Assembly (NCBI GenBank): GCA_036502005.1
Contig: DASXZH010000012.1
Span: 1-20,400, forward strand
Direction: 5' to 3'
Source of the DNA: DASXZH01 sp036502005
GTDB taxonomy: Bacteria; Armatimonadota; Fimbriimonadia; Fimbriimonadales; Fimbriimonadaceae
DNA length: 20,400 nucleotides
Positions within the stretch are counted from its first letter, which is position 1. Each line of letters starts with the position of its first letter. The notes under the pieces are model-generated. The model saw nothing but the letters and a program-made list of their open reading frames with translations, did not search any database and was not told the origin of the DNA. Of the stretch, positions 1-7,783 are shown piece after piece. A program made the translations under genes and the position numbers.

Positions 1-43
1 AATAAGGTTTAGAGGGCTACTTTCAAAGGTTTGTCGCTCGCGC

Positions 44-86
44 CTCTCCCGGTTCGCGGACTCACCGACCTCTCCATCCGGGAGAG
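44..86. repeat. Inverted repeat downstream of fmt
   Basis: CTCTCCCGG (44-52) and CCGGGAGAG (78-86) form a perfect 9-bp stem around a 25-nt spacer. It lies about 60 bp past the fmt stop codon, so it could terminate the prmC-def-fmt transcript or be another dispersed palindrome. No clear T-tract follows on either strand, so I call it a repeat rather than a terminator. The rest of positions 1-144 shows no gene I can support. Confidence 0.5.
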
Positions 87-144
87 ATTTGTGGCTGCAA
101 AAACGCCAAGGTTTCCTTATTTTAACGCCTATGCCCGTCACCCG

Positions 145-1131
145 TCACTCGCGAAGGCTATCTCCCACCTTCAACCTCATCCCGTTGAAGTAATCCTTCC
201 CGCTCATTCGCTTTCGGCCCTCGGGTTGAACCTGGAGAAGCTCCAAGCTCCCGTTTGCAAAAGCGACCGAGTTTGGTCCAAGAATGGTTCCGGGCGAAAA
301 ACCTCTTCCCCCCCATTCGATTTTAGATTGGGGAACGAGCCCTTCCCCGACCAGGGAAGTGGGACCCGGGTCCGACTCAGCGGAGGGGGAAGTAAGCCGC
401 GCTTCGCTGACGCGCACCTTGCCAAACTTCGTGGAAATAAATGCCCCTGGAGCGGGCGTGAACGCCCGAAAGCGGTTATATTCCGCAGCCGCGTCCCGAT
501 CGAAATGGAGTTCCGCTTCCTCCTTTGTAATCTTGGGGGCGATTGTTGCAAGCTCCGAATCCTGAGGCAAACGCGGGTAATCGCCCGCGACTAGGTGATC
601 AACCCAATCGCCAATCTGCTCGGCAGCATGAGCGGAAAGTCGATCTTGAAGCTCCCCGTAAGTTTCGTCTGGGCCAATGGGCGTGCGCCGGATCTCGATC
701 ATGTCGCCCGTATCCATGCCACGGTCCATCTGCATAAGGGTGACCCCGGTCTCCGTTTCGCCATTCAAAATGGCGCGCTGAATAGGAGCAGCCCCGCGAT
801 ACTTGGGCAGAATGGAGCCGTGCAAGTTGATCCCGCCATTCTTGGCGGTTTCCAACAGGGCCGTGGAAAGGATCTGCCCATAGCTGGCCACCACCAAAAT
901 AGAAGGGGCAAACGAAGCAACAAGCGAGACAAAAGAAGGGTCCCGCGCCTTTTCTGGGGTTTCCACTGGCAAGCCAAGTTCTAACGCCTTCAGCTTTACT
1001 TGCGAAGACTGTTCGGCCATGCCGCGTCCAGAACGGCGGTCCGGTTGGGTTACAACAAGAGAAACACGGGAAGCTATGGCCTCCAAAGGGGGAACCGCAA
1101 AAGAACCCGTTCCGAAATAGACGATGCTCAC
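145..1131 (-). CDS. fmt: Methionyl-tRNA formyltransferase
   Basis: Formylates the amino group of methionyl-initiator tRNA using 10-formyl-tetrahydrofolate, a cytoplasmic step needed for normal bacterial initiation. The 328-residue product has the N-terminal formyltransferase fold, with the signature NLHGSILPKYRGAAPIQ at about 102-118 and the expected catalytic Asn102, His104 and Asp140. The C-terminal OB-like domain closes with the usual LQVQPEGRKRMSGKDYFNG block. Translation begins at a GTG that overlaps the def TGA (GTGA), so the two are probably translationally coupled. Oddity: about 34 residues (246-279) lie between the strand KVRVSEA and the conserved PGTIL, where family members usually have only about ten. 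The extra DNA is palindromic and is listed separately. The active site is intact and the gene is probably functional. Confidence 0.96.
   Translation of the reverse strand: MSIVYFGTGSFAVPPLEAIASRVSLVVTQPDRRSGRGMAEQSSQVKLKALELGLPVETPEKARDPSFVSLVASFAPSILVVASYGQILSTALLETAKNGGINLHGSILPKYRGAAPIQRAILNGETETGVTLMQMDRGMDTGDMIEIRRTPIGPDETYGELQDRLSAHAAEQIGDWVDHLVAGDYPRLPQDSELATIAPKITKEEAELHFDRDAAAEYNRFRAFTPAPGAFISTKFGKVRVSEARLTSPSAESDPGPTSLVGEGLVPQSKIEWGGRGFSPGTILGPNSVAFANGSLELLQVQPEGRKRMSGKDYFNGMRLKVGDSLRE
295..396. repeat. Palindromic element inserted in-frame in fmt
   Basis: This ~100-bp stretch encodes extra residues in the C-terminal domain of Fmt that have no counterpart in ordinary family members. 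It is rich in dyads: GGGGAA/TTCCCC around 7 nt (334-352), a perfect 12-bp palindrome GGACCCGGGTCC (362-373), and CCCCA/TGGGG flanking an A/T core (about 313-335). It contains no stop codon in the fmt frame and its length preserves that frame. The arrangement resembles protein-embedded palindromic elements described in Rickettsia, though I see no sequence relation. Boundaries are estimated from where family conservation stops and resumes. Confidence 0.6.
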
Positions 1132-1673
1132 TCGGGCTGGCTTTGCTCACCCTCTGGATGAGACCAGTGAAGCGTTGCCAGATCGACAATGTCCGTAAAC
1201 AGAATGCCTTCTAGATGGTCGATTTCGTGTTGAGCAACCCGCGCATGCATACCTTCTAACTCGTAAGTGAGTTCGCGGCCCTTTCGATCGAGCGCTTCAA
1301 CCTCAATATAAGCCGCTCTCTTCACATCCCCATAAAGGCCAGGAATGCTAAGACACCCTTCGATTCCAACCTGCTCGCCTTCCATCTTTACAATTCTGGG
1401 GTTGATCAAGGCAGTTGGCTTCATGTCCATCGGCGCGATAACGATAAGCCGCTGCAGAATCCCAACCTGCGGGGCGGCAAGGCCCACCCCATTCGCCCGC
1501 TTCATATGGCGGATCATCTCATCGATAAGCGTTTGCACTTTCTTGTTGGGCTTGGCAATAATCTCCGCCCGTTGGCGCAAAAGCGGGTTCGGGACCTTCA
1601 AAATCGCCCGGTTCTTATTCGCCTCGTACAGGTATTTGAATTCGTCGGGCACGACGATTTCCATATCATTCAT
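1128..1673 (-). CDS. def: Peptide deformylase
   Basis: Metalloenzyme that removes the N-formyl group from nascent proteins, the reverse partner of Fmt encoded next door. All three family motifs are present in the 181-residue product: GVGLAAPQ (62-69), EGCLS (105-109, Cys107 is a metal ligand) and HEIDH (149-153, two His ligands and the catalytic Glu). Length is normal for a type I/II bacterial enzyme, with a short N-terminal extension of about 20 residues before the usual start of homology. The ATG overlaps the prmC stop as ATGA and the stop overlaps the fmt GTG, so the three genes form one tightly coupled operon. An in-frame ATG at codon 4 is an alternative start. Confidence 0.97.
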   Translation of the reverse strand: MNDMEIVVPDEFKYLYEANKNRAILKVPNPLLRQRAEIIAKPNKKVQTLIDEMIRHMKRANGVGLAAPQVGILQRLIVIAPMDMKPTALINPRIVKMEGEQVGIEGCLSIPGLYGDVKRAAYIEVEALDRKGRELTYELEGMHARVAQHEIDHLEGILFTDIVDLATLHWSHPEGEQSQPE

Positions 1674-2521
1674 GATTCCAGGACTAATTGTGTAGCCTCC
1701 GGCACGGTAAATGCCAATGCGCGCTCAATTCCGCTCAAATCCGGATAGCTTGCAACCAGATTCCAACCGTTCAGTTCAAAGATGCTCCTCACTTTCGATC
1801 CTTGAGAATAGCCTACTTCGGCGATAAATATGCCGCCGGTATTTAGATGGGCCTTCGCTTCATCTGCAAGCTTGTCGTACATTTCGAGGCCTGTTTCACC
1901 GGAGAAGAGAGCGTTTTTGGGTTCAAAATCCCTTACTTCTCGATCCAATACTTCATGAACGCCTATGTAGGGAGGGTTAGTCACAATCGCATCGAATTTT
2001 TCATTGCTAAAGGCTTGGAAGGTGTCGCTTTCAACCAGACCTACCCTTGCGCGCAGGTCGGCGGCGTTTGAAGTGGCCGTTTCCAAAGCCGGTTTGGAGA
2101 TATCGGAAAGGGTTACATCTAATGAGGGACGTTCAAGCTTAAGGGTTATGCCGATGCACCCACTTCCGGTTCCCAAATCCAGCACCTTCGCCTCGTGGGG
2201 CAGCTTTTCTTCAAGGGTGAACCACGCTTCGATAAGGGTCTCCGTATCCTGCCTTGGAATCAAAACGGCAGGCGAAACCTTAAACATCCGGCCGTAGAAT
2301 TCCCGTTCACCCAGGATATAGGCCAAAGGCTCACCCGCTAGGCGGCGCAGCAGAAGCTCATCGAGTCCTGGTGGCGTTAACCACTCCGGGTGTGCAAGGA
2401 TTGCGGAACGCTCCTGGCAGAAGGCCAGTCCGGCCAGTAGCTGGGCATCTAGAGCCGGGGAGGCTATTCCGGCCTCGTCAAGCTGGAACTTTGCGGAATG
2501 GAGCCAGCTTCCCAGGTTCAT
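1670..2521 (-). CDS. prmC: Peptide chain release factor N5-glutamine methyltransferase
   Basis: Methylates the Gln of the GGQ motif in release factors RF1/RF2, using S-adenosylmethionine. The 283-residue product has a helical N-terminal substrate-binding domain with the conserved GEPLAYILGEREFYG (63-77), the SAM-binding loop DLGTGSGCIG (115-124) and the catalytic NPPYI (182-186). I chose the ATG at 2521 because family homology begins there. The frame stays open further upstream to 2848, but that part reads through intergenic repeats with no conserved content. No strong Shine-Dalgarno is visible before the ATG. It is the first gene of the prmC-def-fmt operon and ends in a 4-bp ATGA overlap with def. 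Confidence 0.95.
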   Translation of the reverse strand: MNLGSWLHSAKFQLDEAGIASPALDAQLLAGLAFCQERSAILAHPEWLTPPGLDELLLRRLAGEPLAYILGEREFYGRMFKVSPAVLIPRQDTETLIEAWFTLEEKLPHEAKVLDLGTGSGCIGITLKLERPSLDVTLSDISKPALETATSNAADLRARVGLVESDTFQAFSNEKFDAIVTNPPYIGVHEVLDREVRDFEPKNALFSGETGLEMYDKLADEAKAHLNTGGIFIAEVGYSQGSKVRSIFELNGWNLVASYPDLSGIERALAFTVPEATQLVLES

Positions 2522-2540
2522 GATCTTATTATGTTGGAGG

Positions 2541-2568
2541 TGATGTGTGAAAGGTGATAGGACAGGTG
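2541..2568. repeat. Degenerate heptamer repeat (TGATRRG type)
   Basis: Four consecutive 7-bp words, TGATGTG, TGAAAGG, TGATAGG and ACAGGTG, lie just upstream of prmC. The same words, including TGAAAGG next to TGATATG/TGATAGG, recur in the mirrored repeat at 13557-13694. No inverted partner arm is visible nearby. The remainder of the 354-bp gap up to 2875 holds the inverted repeat at 2672-2724 and no gene I can support. I could not pick convincing -35/-10 boxes for either flanking gene. Confidence 0.5.
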
Positions 2569-2671
2569 AGAGCTCTCTAGCCCATTCTTTATGCCACCTA
2601 AAATCCGGCGTCCGTACCCAACTCTCATTTATCGCGCTTAGAGTCAATTTCTCGCGGCGGGACCCGAAGAA

Positions 2672-2724
2672 GCGAAGAACGCAAAACGATAACCGCGTTC
2701 TCCGCACCTCTCCGCGTTCTTCGC
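2672..2724. repeat. Inverted repeat in the prmC/GGDEF divergent gap
   Basis: GCGAAGAACGC (2672-2682) and GCGTTCTTCGC (2714-2724) are perfect 11-bp inverted copies around 31 nt. The right side contains related short words (TCTCCGC twice), so this also looks built from short tandem units. It lies between two divergent genes, where a transcription terminator is not expected. Confidence 0.6.
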
Positions 2725-2875
2725 GGGAACTTAAACGGGAATAGGGGGGTGGGCTTTCTCCAGCCGCACCGTCAGCACTAACCAAAAAACGAGAAACTCG
2801 CCAAGTTAAACCAAAGCCTCTGGTGAACCTGTTTGTACCTGCCAACAATAATGCTGGGGAAAAGCGCGCGCTGTT

Positions 2876-4627
2876 ATGTTAAAGATCGGTCCTAAAGGCA
2901 ATTCAACTAATCGAGTAACCCCACTCCTAAGGACCTATCTGGTCGGCCTGGGCACTTTATTCCTAATGGCCGCAGTGGGAGGCATCCTCCTGCGGATTAG
3001 CCTGAAACAGGAATCCGAAGCTGCAATGGGCGTTCATCTCGGCGCCATCTTCAGAACCAAGGGCCTAACCATTTTTAAGGACGTTTACGCTCTTGAATCA
3101 TCAAGGGGCGCAGAAAGTCGTCTTCGGTCTCGTCAACTTGGTGTGGACCGAAAGCAGTGGGAGAGTATCCACGATGAGCTTTCAAGACTGAAAGATCCAG
3201 ATGCCAAATTCGCTCTAGCGCCAAACTCGCGCCTGAACAAATGCTTTAACGCCGTTGTTGGTCCGATCGACGACCTCTTAAAGATTCATAACCCGACTCA
3301 AGATCAAAAGAAGACGACAGCCGGCCTTCTTGAGAAGCAAGAAGAGGCTACGTCGCTGTCTCTGGACTCGCTAGTAAGCGCCCTGGCCTTCAAGAGTGAG
3401 TACCGATCTGGATCCGTAGAGCTTCTGGAGTTCGTGGTTTTCATCTTGACTGTACTTTTGCTGGCAGCGGAGGGGCGTTATCTTCTTATACCGGGAATCC
3501 GCAAACTCCACACTCAATTCCAGAACTTGGAAACGGCTGGCGCTGCCGCGGAAGCGCAAAACAAGATTTTCGAAGCCGAGAACGATAAACTTCGAGCCGA
3601 TCAGGAGTTGCTTCAAAGTTTCGCATCGAACTTAGAAGCCGCCAACAAACGAATTGAAGTTGCCGCCAAGCGGTTTGAAGAGCTGTTCCAAGGCCTACCC
3701 ATAGCCTGTTTTGGCTACGACGAATCGGGCACCATCATCGAGTGGAACCGAGCCTGCGAAGAGATGTTCGGTGATGCCACCAAGATATTCGGTAAGAATC
3801 TCCATGAGCTGCTCCCTTCGTCGGCAGGCGAGCACACCCTTTCCAATATCATAGCAAAGGTCTTTGAGGGCCAGGCATTTCGAAGCCTTACCCTTCAAAG
3901 CATGGGCGAAGACGACGTTCGGAGCCTTCTTTGCAGCACGTTCCCCGTCTATGGACCGAACGACAAGGTTTTAGGCGGCATCTTCTCTTGCGTCGACTTG
4001 ACATCCCAAAAGCTGTACGAGCGCCAGATCGAAGAGCAGTTGATCAAGATCAATAACTACACCTGCGAGATCGAACAGCAGAAATGGGAGTTGGAAGAAG
4101 CCAATGCTCGGCTAGAATCGTTGGCCAGAACAGACGGCCTCACAGGGCTTCTAAATCACCGTTCTTTCCACGAGGCGCTGGGCCGTGACTTCCGAAGGTC
4201 AGAACGAGACCTCACGCCGCTATCGCTAATTCTTTTGGACATCGATTTCTTTAAAAAGTACAACGACACCCATGGGCACCCCGCTGGCGACGCCCTGCTT
4301 AAAGAGTTTGCTCAAGTGCTTATTCGCACCTGCCGCGAATCCGATGTGATCGCGCGTTACGGCGGCGAGGAGTTTGCCATCATCCTCCCCTCTACCGATG
4401 CCGAATGTGCCTTGCTGGCGGCGGAACGTCTTCGAAGCGCAATCGATCTTGAGGATTGGAAAGCCCAGCCGGTAACGGCCAGCATTGGCGTCGCCTCACT
4501 TGGCGACACTATCAAGAACCCCACAGAACTTGTGGCTGCTTCGGACAAAGCGCTCTATGCGGCAAAAGCGGCCGGCCGAAACTGCGTCAAGTTCTGTGCA
4601 AGCAACAGGAAGCAAGCAGCCGCTTAG
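2876..4627 (+). CDS. Membrane-anchored PAS-GGDEF diguanylate cyclase
   Basis: Predicted to make cyclic di-GMP from two GTP at the inner membrane in response to a signal. Order in the 583 residues: a first membrane helix (about 19-44), an extracytoplasmic helical sensor (about 45-180), a second helix (about 184-206), a coiled coil rich in Ala/Glu (about 215-265), a PAS domain (about 266-385) and a GGDEF domain (about 415-578). The active site reads RYGGEEF with GGEEF starting at 496. An RESD inhibitory I-site sits the expected five residues upstream, so product feedback is likely. The metal-binding segment LLDIDFFKKYND and the substrate motif NDTHGH are present. There is no EAL or HD-GYP domain. 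The two-helix sensor resembles PilJ/NarX-type four-helix sensors, but that is inference. The stop overlaps that of the next, convergent gene. Confidence 0.92.
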   Translation: MLKIGPKGNSTNRVTPLLRTYLVGLGTLFLMAAVGGILLRISLKQESEAAMGVHLGAIFRTKGLTIFKDVYALESSRGAESRLRSRQLGVDRKQWESIHDELSRLKDPDAKFALAPNSRLNKCFNAVVGPIDDLLKIHNPTQDQKKTTAGLLEKQEEATSLSLDSLVSALAFKSEYRSGSVELLEFVVFILTVLLLAAEGRYLLIPGIRKLHTQFQNLETAGAAAEAQNKIFEAENDKLRADQELLQSFASNLEAANKRIEVAAKRFEELFQGLPIACFGYDESGTIIEWNRACEEMFGDATKIFGKNLHELLPSSAGEHTLSNIIAKVFEGQAFRSLTLQSMGEDDVRSLLCSTFPVYGPNDKVLGGIFSCVDLTSQKLYERQIEEQLIKINNYTCEIEQQKWELEEANARLESLARTDGLTGLLNHRSFHEALGRDFRRSERDLTPLSLILLDIDFFKKYNDTHGHPAGDALLKEFAQVLIRTCRESDVIARYGGEEFAIILPSTDAECALLAAERLRSAIDLEDWKAQPVTASIGVASLGDTIKNPTELVAASDKALYAAKAAGRNCVKFCASNRKQAAA

Positions 4628-5784
4628 CCTTTCTTGTATAGGATCCCAACGCCACGCTTCTCAAGCTCGCTTAATACGTAGGTGCTCTTCAGGGCGGTCT
4701 CGTATTTCAGGCAGCCCTTCCCTGTAAGCCCTTTGGCGATTCCGATGGCATAGATGGCGCAAGTAAAGCCGGTTAAACGCTCCATAGCGGTGAACCCAGT
4801 CTTCTGATCCTGAAGATCGAAGATATCGATCTGCCATTGGGCGCTTTTGCCGTCTTTTTTGCCGATTCCGACTCCGCGTACAACTGCCAAATCGTCATCC
4901 ACAAACTTGGCAAGGCCATCGCCCATCACCTTATGCCAAAGCATTCTGGGCTTAACTTGGCAACCTTCGATTTCAACAGGTTCGAGGCTCCAGAATCCAA
5001 AATCCTTAAAAATCTTCATGCGCTCGCAGTGGCCGGGGAAGCGGATCGTCTTGTAGGCATAGTTCTTCACCTGGCCTTTTAGCGTGTACGGGGCCGTACT
5101 GGTGCCGCCGCTGGTTGTAAACGCTTCCATTTTGCCAAGCTGCTGAATATCAATATCTTCCAGCTCTTCGAGGGTTGGAACCAGCCGGATCTCGCCATCG
5201 GTGAGGGTAACGGCGCTGTCTTCGTATTCGGCAACCAGGCCTTCCACGTTAAAGGTGAGCTTGTAGTTGAAAGGCGGCTTTGGATGTTGGGGCAAAACTC
5301 CGCAGTAAAGCCGAATGGTTTCGACTTCGTCCATGTTCTCGAGAAAATAGAAGCCCACGTTGTTTACAAGGCCGGGGGCCAGCCCCGTATCGGGAATCAG
5401 GGTCACGCCTGCTTTCTCCGCCTCGTCGGTCATTCTCAGTGTTTCGAGGGTGACTTCGGTGTTGCCGCCAAGATCGACCATGTTGGTCTTGGTCTCAATC
5501 GCAACCTTTGCGATTTTCGGGTGCATCCAGTAAGGAAGACAACTAAGAAGGACATCGACGTCCTTCAAGAATTCTCGAAGCTTGGCGGGATCGAGGGCGT
5601 CAACCTGGTGCGGCTCACAGAACGCTGAACCGACCATTGTGTTCACGCGGACGGAGTTTTTCTCCGCCTGCTTGAGATCGTAATCGCCCATTTTGATGCG
5701 GGCAGGAGAACCGAATAGTGAGAGATCGTACGCTGCGGCAGTGCCTTGCATGCCCGCGCCTAGGATAGCGTAGGTTTTATTCAT
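4624..5784 (-). CDS. Saccharopine dehydrogenase-like oxidoreductase
   Basis: NAD(P)-dependent oxidoreductase of the saccharopine dehydrogenase / lysine 6-dehydrogenase superfamily. The Rossmann fold starts at once with AILGAGMQGTAAAYDL (GxGxxG, about residues 5-20). It is followed by a stretch matching the family's catalytic domain (DTGLAPGLVNNVGF near 130, then FNYKLTFNVEGLVAEY) and a C-terminal Rossmann return. At 386 residues it has the normal size for single-domain bacterial members. Substrate cannot be read from sequence. Lysine-pathway or carboxynorspermidine-type roles are possible, and no pathway neighbour helps. Start: the ATG at 5784 puts the dinucleotide loop at the usual distance from the N-terminus, while an in-frame ATG at 5805 would add seven residues. 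Neither has a good ribosome-binding site. Confidence 0.85.
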   Translation of the reverse strand: MNKTYAILGAGMQGTAAAYDLSLFGSPARIKMGDYDLKQAEKNSVRVNTMVGSAFCEPHQVDALDPAKLREFLKDVDVLLSCLPYWMHPKIAKVAIETKTNMVDLGGNTEVTLETLRMTDEAEKAGVTLIPDTGLAPGLVNNVGFYFLENMDEVETIRLYCGVLPQHPKPPFNYKLTFNVEGLVAEYEDSAVTLTDGEIRLVPTLEELEDIDIQQLGKMEAFTTSGGTSTAPYTLKGQVKNYAYKTIRFPGHCERMKIFKDFGFWSLEPVEIEGCQVKPRMLWHKVMGDGLAKFVDDDLAVVRGVGIGKKDGKSAQWQIDIFDLQDQKTGFTAMERLTGFTCAIYAIGIAKGLTGKGCLKYETALKSTYVLSELEKRGVGILYKKG

Positions 5785-5928
5785 AGGTGGGGTTCCGGAC
5801 TTCATCGTCCCGGATAGAGGCAGAGATTACCTGGGCTAAGGGTAGCGCATGCGAGCTCTGAAAGGGTCGTGTTGTGACCAGGCAAAAGCAACACCCTTTA
5901 ACTTCGGAGATCGATTTGGGTTTGCTTC

Positions 5929-5981
5929 ATCCGTTACATCTATGTGGCACTTGTAACGGATAGCGGTGTTATCCGTTACAA
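5929..5981. promoter_or_regulatory. Three-copy ATCCGTTACA operator-like cluster
   Basis: The decamer ATCCGTTACA occurs at 5929-5938 and 5971-5980, and inverted as TGTAACGGAT at 5952-5961. The last two form a perfect 12-bp dyad, TTGTAACGGATA / TATCCGTTACAA, around 7 nt (5951-5981). Centres are about 23 and 19 bp apart, close to two helical turns, as expected for cooperative protein binding. The cluster lies between a divergent gene pair, 145 bp from the dehydrogenase start and about 325 bp from flagellin. It could also fold as a hairpin, but no T-tract follows. Confidence 0.6.
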
Positions 5982-6094
5982 CTGGCAAAGAAACGTAATG
6001 CGGTAACGATCTTCCCATCGCGAAAATCCAGCAAGACGCCTGGTAACTCTCCGCCAAATCCCGCCGAAAAACCTCCCAATCTTTCCTCCCACAA

Positions 6095-6191
6095 GCAAAT
6101 TTGCGGGTTGTGCCTCAAGTTCAAATGAACCTGCTACGAATGCTAGAAAACAAAAAACCTAGCAAAAACACCTAATCCCAGTAATTTTACT
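6095..6191. promoter_or_regulatory. Dyad-rich upstream region of flagellin
   Basis: Four further dyads follow within 100 bp: a perfect GCAAATTTGC (6095-6104), GTTCA-AA-TGAAC (6119-6130), TGCTAG/CTAGCA around an A-rich 12-nt spacer (6141-6164) and AGTAA-TT-TTACT (6180-6191). Tight flagellin control would fit, but I cannot match a sigma-28 consensus (TAAA...GCCGATAA). The rest of the 521-bp gap between the dehydrogenase and flagellin shows no gene beyond the tiny leader frame described next. Confidence 0.4.
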
Positions 6192-6205
6192 AGGAGAGCC
6201 CAGCA

Positions 6206-6244
6206 ATGTTACGAGGAATAAGACCTTCTGGATGTATGCCGTAG
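6206..6244 (+). CDS. Possible 12-codon leader peptide before flagellin
   Basis: An ATG preceded by AGGAG (6192-6196, spacing 9) opens a frame MLRGIRPSGCMP ending in TAG, 61 nt before the flagellin start codon. A good ribosome-binding site on such a short frame in a long 5' region is compatible with a translated leader, but chance is a serious alternative. The spacer after it can form a weak CGACA/TGTCG stem. There is no obvious run of one amino acid that would suggest classical attenuation. Confidence 0.25.
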   Translation: MLRGIRPSGCMP

Positions 6245-6294
6245 CGACGACAAAGCAGAAGATGCAGAGCCTGTCGCGACTTGAGCGTAAACAC

Positions 6295-6300
6295 GGAGGA
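6295..6300 (+). promoter_or_regulatory. Flagellin ribosome-binding site
   Basis: GGAGGA lies five nucleotides before the ATG at 6306. It is one of the strongest Shine-Dalgarno sequences in the window, consistent with a very highly translated mRNA, and it fixes the start. Confidence 0.85.
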
Positions 6301-6305
6301 ACGCA

Positions 6306-7751
6306 ATGTCTTTTAGGATAAACACGAATGTTAGCGCGTTAGACGCATTAACAAACTTGGATAACGTTAGCAGCCAGCTATCGACATCTGAGAACAGGTT
6401 ATCTACAGGATTACAGATTAACTCAGGAGCCGACAACCCAGCCGGGCTGATCATTTCCCAGGAGTTTCAAGCGCAGATCGTTGGTATCAACCAGGCGATC
6501 CAGAACAATCAGGATGTGCTTAACTATGCAAAGACTGCCGACGGCGCCTTGAGCGAAGTCAGCACACTCTTGGATAGTGCCCGCGCCCTGGCCGTATCTT
6601 CGGCCAACAGCGGAGTGCTTGATCCTGCTGCACTGCAGGCTAATCAGACTCAGCTTAACTCGATCGTATCTTCGATCACACGAATTGCACAAACAACGCA
6701 GTTCGGTACCAAGAACATTCTTGATGGCAGCGCAGGAGTAACGGCCACCGTTACAAATGCAGCCGACATCGGTAATCTTGGCTTTACGGGCAACTTCAAA
6801 GGCCAGTCGGTAACCACGAACTCTGCGTTCACCATTGCCGTAACACACGCTGCGACAGAGGCTGTAACTGCGTCTTCAAATACGTTTGCCTTTGCAACCA
6901 CGACTTTAAGTGCCGGTTCATTTACCATCAATGGAACCACTTTTACTACATCGAGCAATGAGACGGTAGCCAACCTCGTCCAATCGGTAAATGCGGCGCA
7001 AAACCAGACGGGGATCACCGCAACATATACAGCCGGTGGCGCCATCACTCTTACCCAGAACACCTATGGATCGAACTTCGGTATTGATCTGTCAGATGCC
7101 AATGGCATTCTGTTAAGTGCTCCAGGCAGCGTAAACGTTGCTGGAACGGACGCAACCGGTACTGGCACCATAACCACCGCCAGTGGGCTGGTAACAGTTG
7201 CGTTCACGGGTGGGCAGTTTGGCGCCAACGGTCTTGCTCTGCGAGATGCCGACGGCAATACCTTTAGCCTTACGGATAATGGCAACCTGTCATCGGGTGC
7301 AGTCCTTGCGGGCCAGTTAACCGTCGGTTCAACCCAGTTCCAAATAGGAGGAAATGCCGGGCAGACCGCTTCCCTCTCAATCGGGAACTTTGCGTCAGAC
7401 AACCTCGGAACGGGTGCTGTTTCCGGCCTCAGCCTTGCCAACCTGGACCTCACGACGGCAACCGGCGCTACAAATGCCCTGGAAGTCATCGATGCTGCTA
7501 TCCAGCAGGTCGCTGTCTCTCGTGGAAACATTGGAGCGTTTGAGACCGACGTCGTTCAAGCGAACATCAACTCGCTGAACGCGGCCAATGAGAGCCTAAC
7601 ATCCACGAACTCCGACATCGTCGACGTGAACGTCGCCGCTGAGATGACGAACTACACCAAGCTTCAGATTCTCCAGCAGGCAGGCCTCGCGGTTCTGGGC
7701 CAGGCTAACTCAAACCCTCAGAACGTGCTGAGTCTGATCAAAGGTGGCTAG
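6306..7751 (+). CDS. fliC: Flagellin
   Basis: Filament subunit of the bacterial flagellum, exported by the flagellar type III system and polymerised outside the cell. The 481 residues show the classic layout. N-terminal D0/D1 helices start MSFRINTNVSALDA and include STGLQINSGADNPAGL (about 33-48) and TQFGTKNILDGS near 140. The C-terminal D1/D0 helices (about 390-481) contain GNIGAFETDV, SDIVDVNVAAEMTNYTK and the end NPQNVLSLIKGG. The middle (about 150-385) is a Thr/Ser/Gly/Ala-rich variable domain with a flagellin-hook IN-type repeat (FTINGTTFTTSSNETVANLV). No chaperone, cap or assembly gene is adjacent, so this is a stand-alone flagellin locus. The long dyad-rich leader suggests regulated expression. 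Confidence 0.97.
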   Translation: MSFRINTNVSALDALTNLDNVSSQLSTSENRLSTGLQINSGADNPAGLIISQEFQAQIVGINQAIQNNQDVLNYAKTADGALSEVSTLLDSARALAVSSANSGVLDPAALQANQTQLNSIVSSITRIAQTTQFGTKNILDGSAGVTATVTNAADIGNLGFTGNFKGQSVTTNSAFTIAVTHAATEAVTASSNTFAFATTTLSAGSFTINGTTFTTSSNETVANLVQSVNAAQNQTGITATYTAGGAITLTQNTYGSNFGIDLSDANGILLSAPGSVNVAGTDATGTGTITTASGLVTVAFTGGQFGANGLALRDADGNTFSLTDNGNLSSGAVLAGQLTVGSTQFQIGGNAGQTASLSIGNFASDNLGTGAVSGLSLANLDLTTATGATNALEVIDAAIQQVAVSRGNIGAFETDVVQANINSLNAANESLTSTNSDIVDVNVAAEMTNYTKLQILQQAGLAVLGQANSNPQNVLSLIKGG

Positions 7752-7783
7752 TTTTTCGTGACCGCGTCTCTCGGCACATCCAA

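Noticed and set aside
31..594. 187-codon plus-strand frame over fmt
   Set aside because: Overlaps fmt on the other strand; low-complexity Pro/Gly/Arg content comes from the palindromic insertion.
2522..2848. N-terminal extension of the prmC frame
   Set aside because: The extra ~109 residues translate intergenic repeats and contain no family homology; PrmC homology begins at the ATG at 2521.
5836..6057. 73-codon minus-strand frame in the dehydrogenase/flagellin gap
   Set aside because: It spans the three ATCCGTTACA sites, lacks a ribosome-binding site and resembles no protein I know.
6060..6305. Cyclic-di-GMP riboswitch before flagellin
   Set aside because: Proximity to a diguanylate cyclase made it attractive, but the conserved GEMM-I or class II core sequences are not present.
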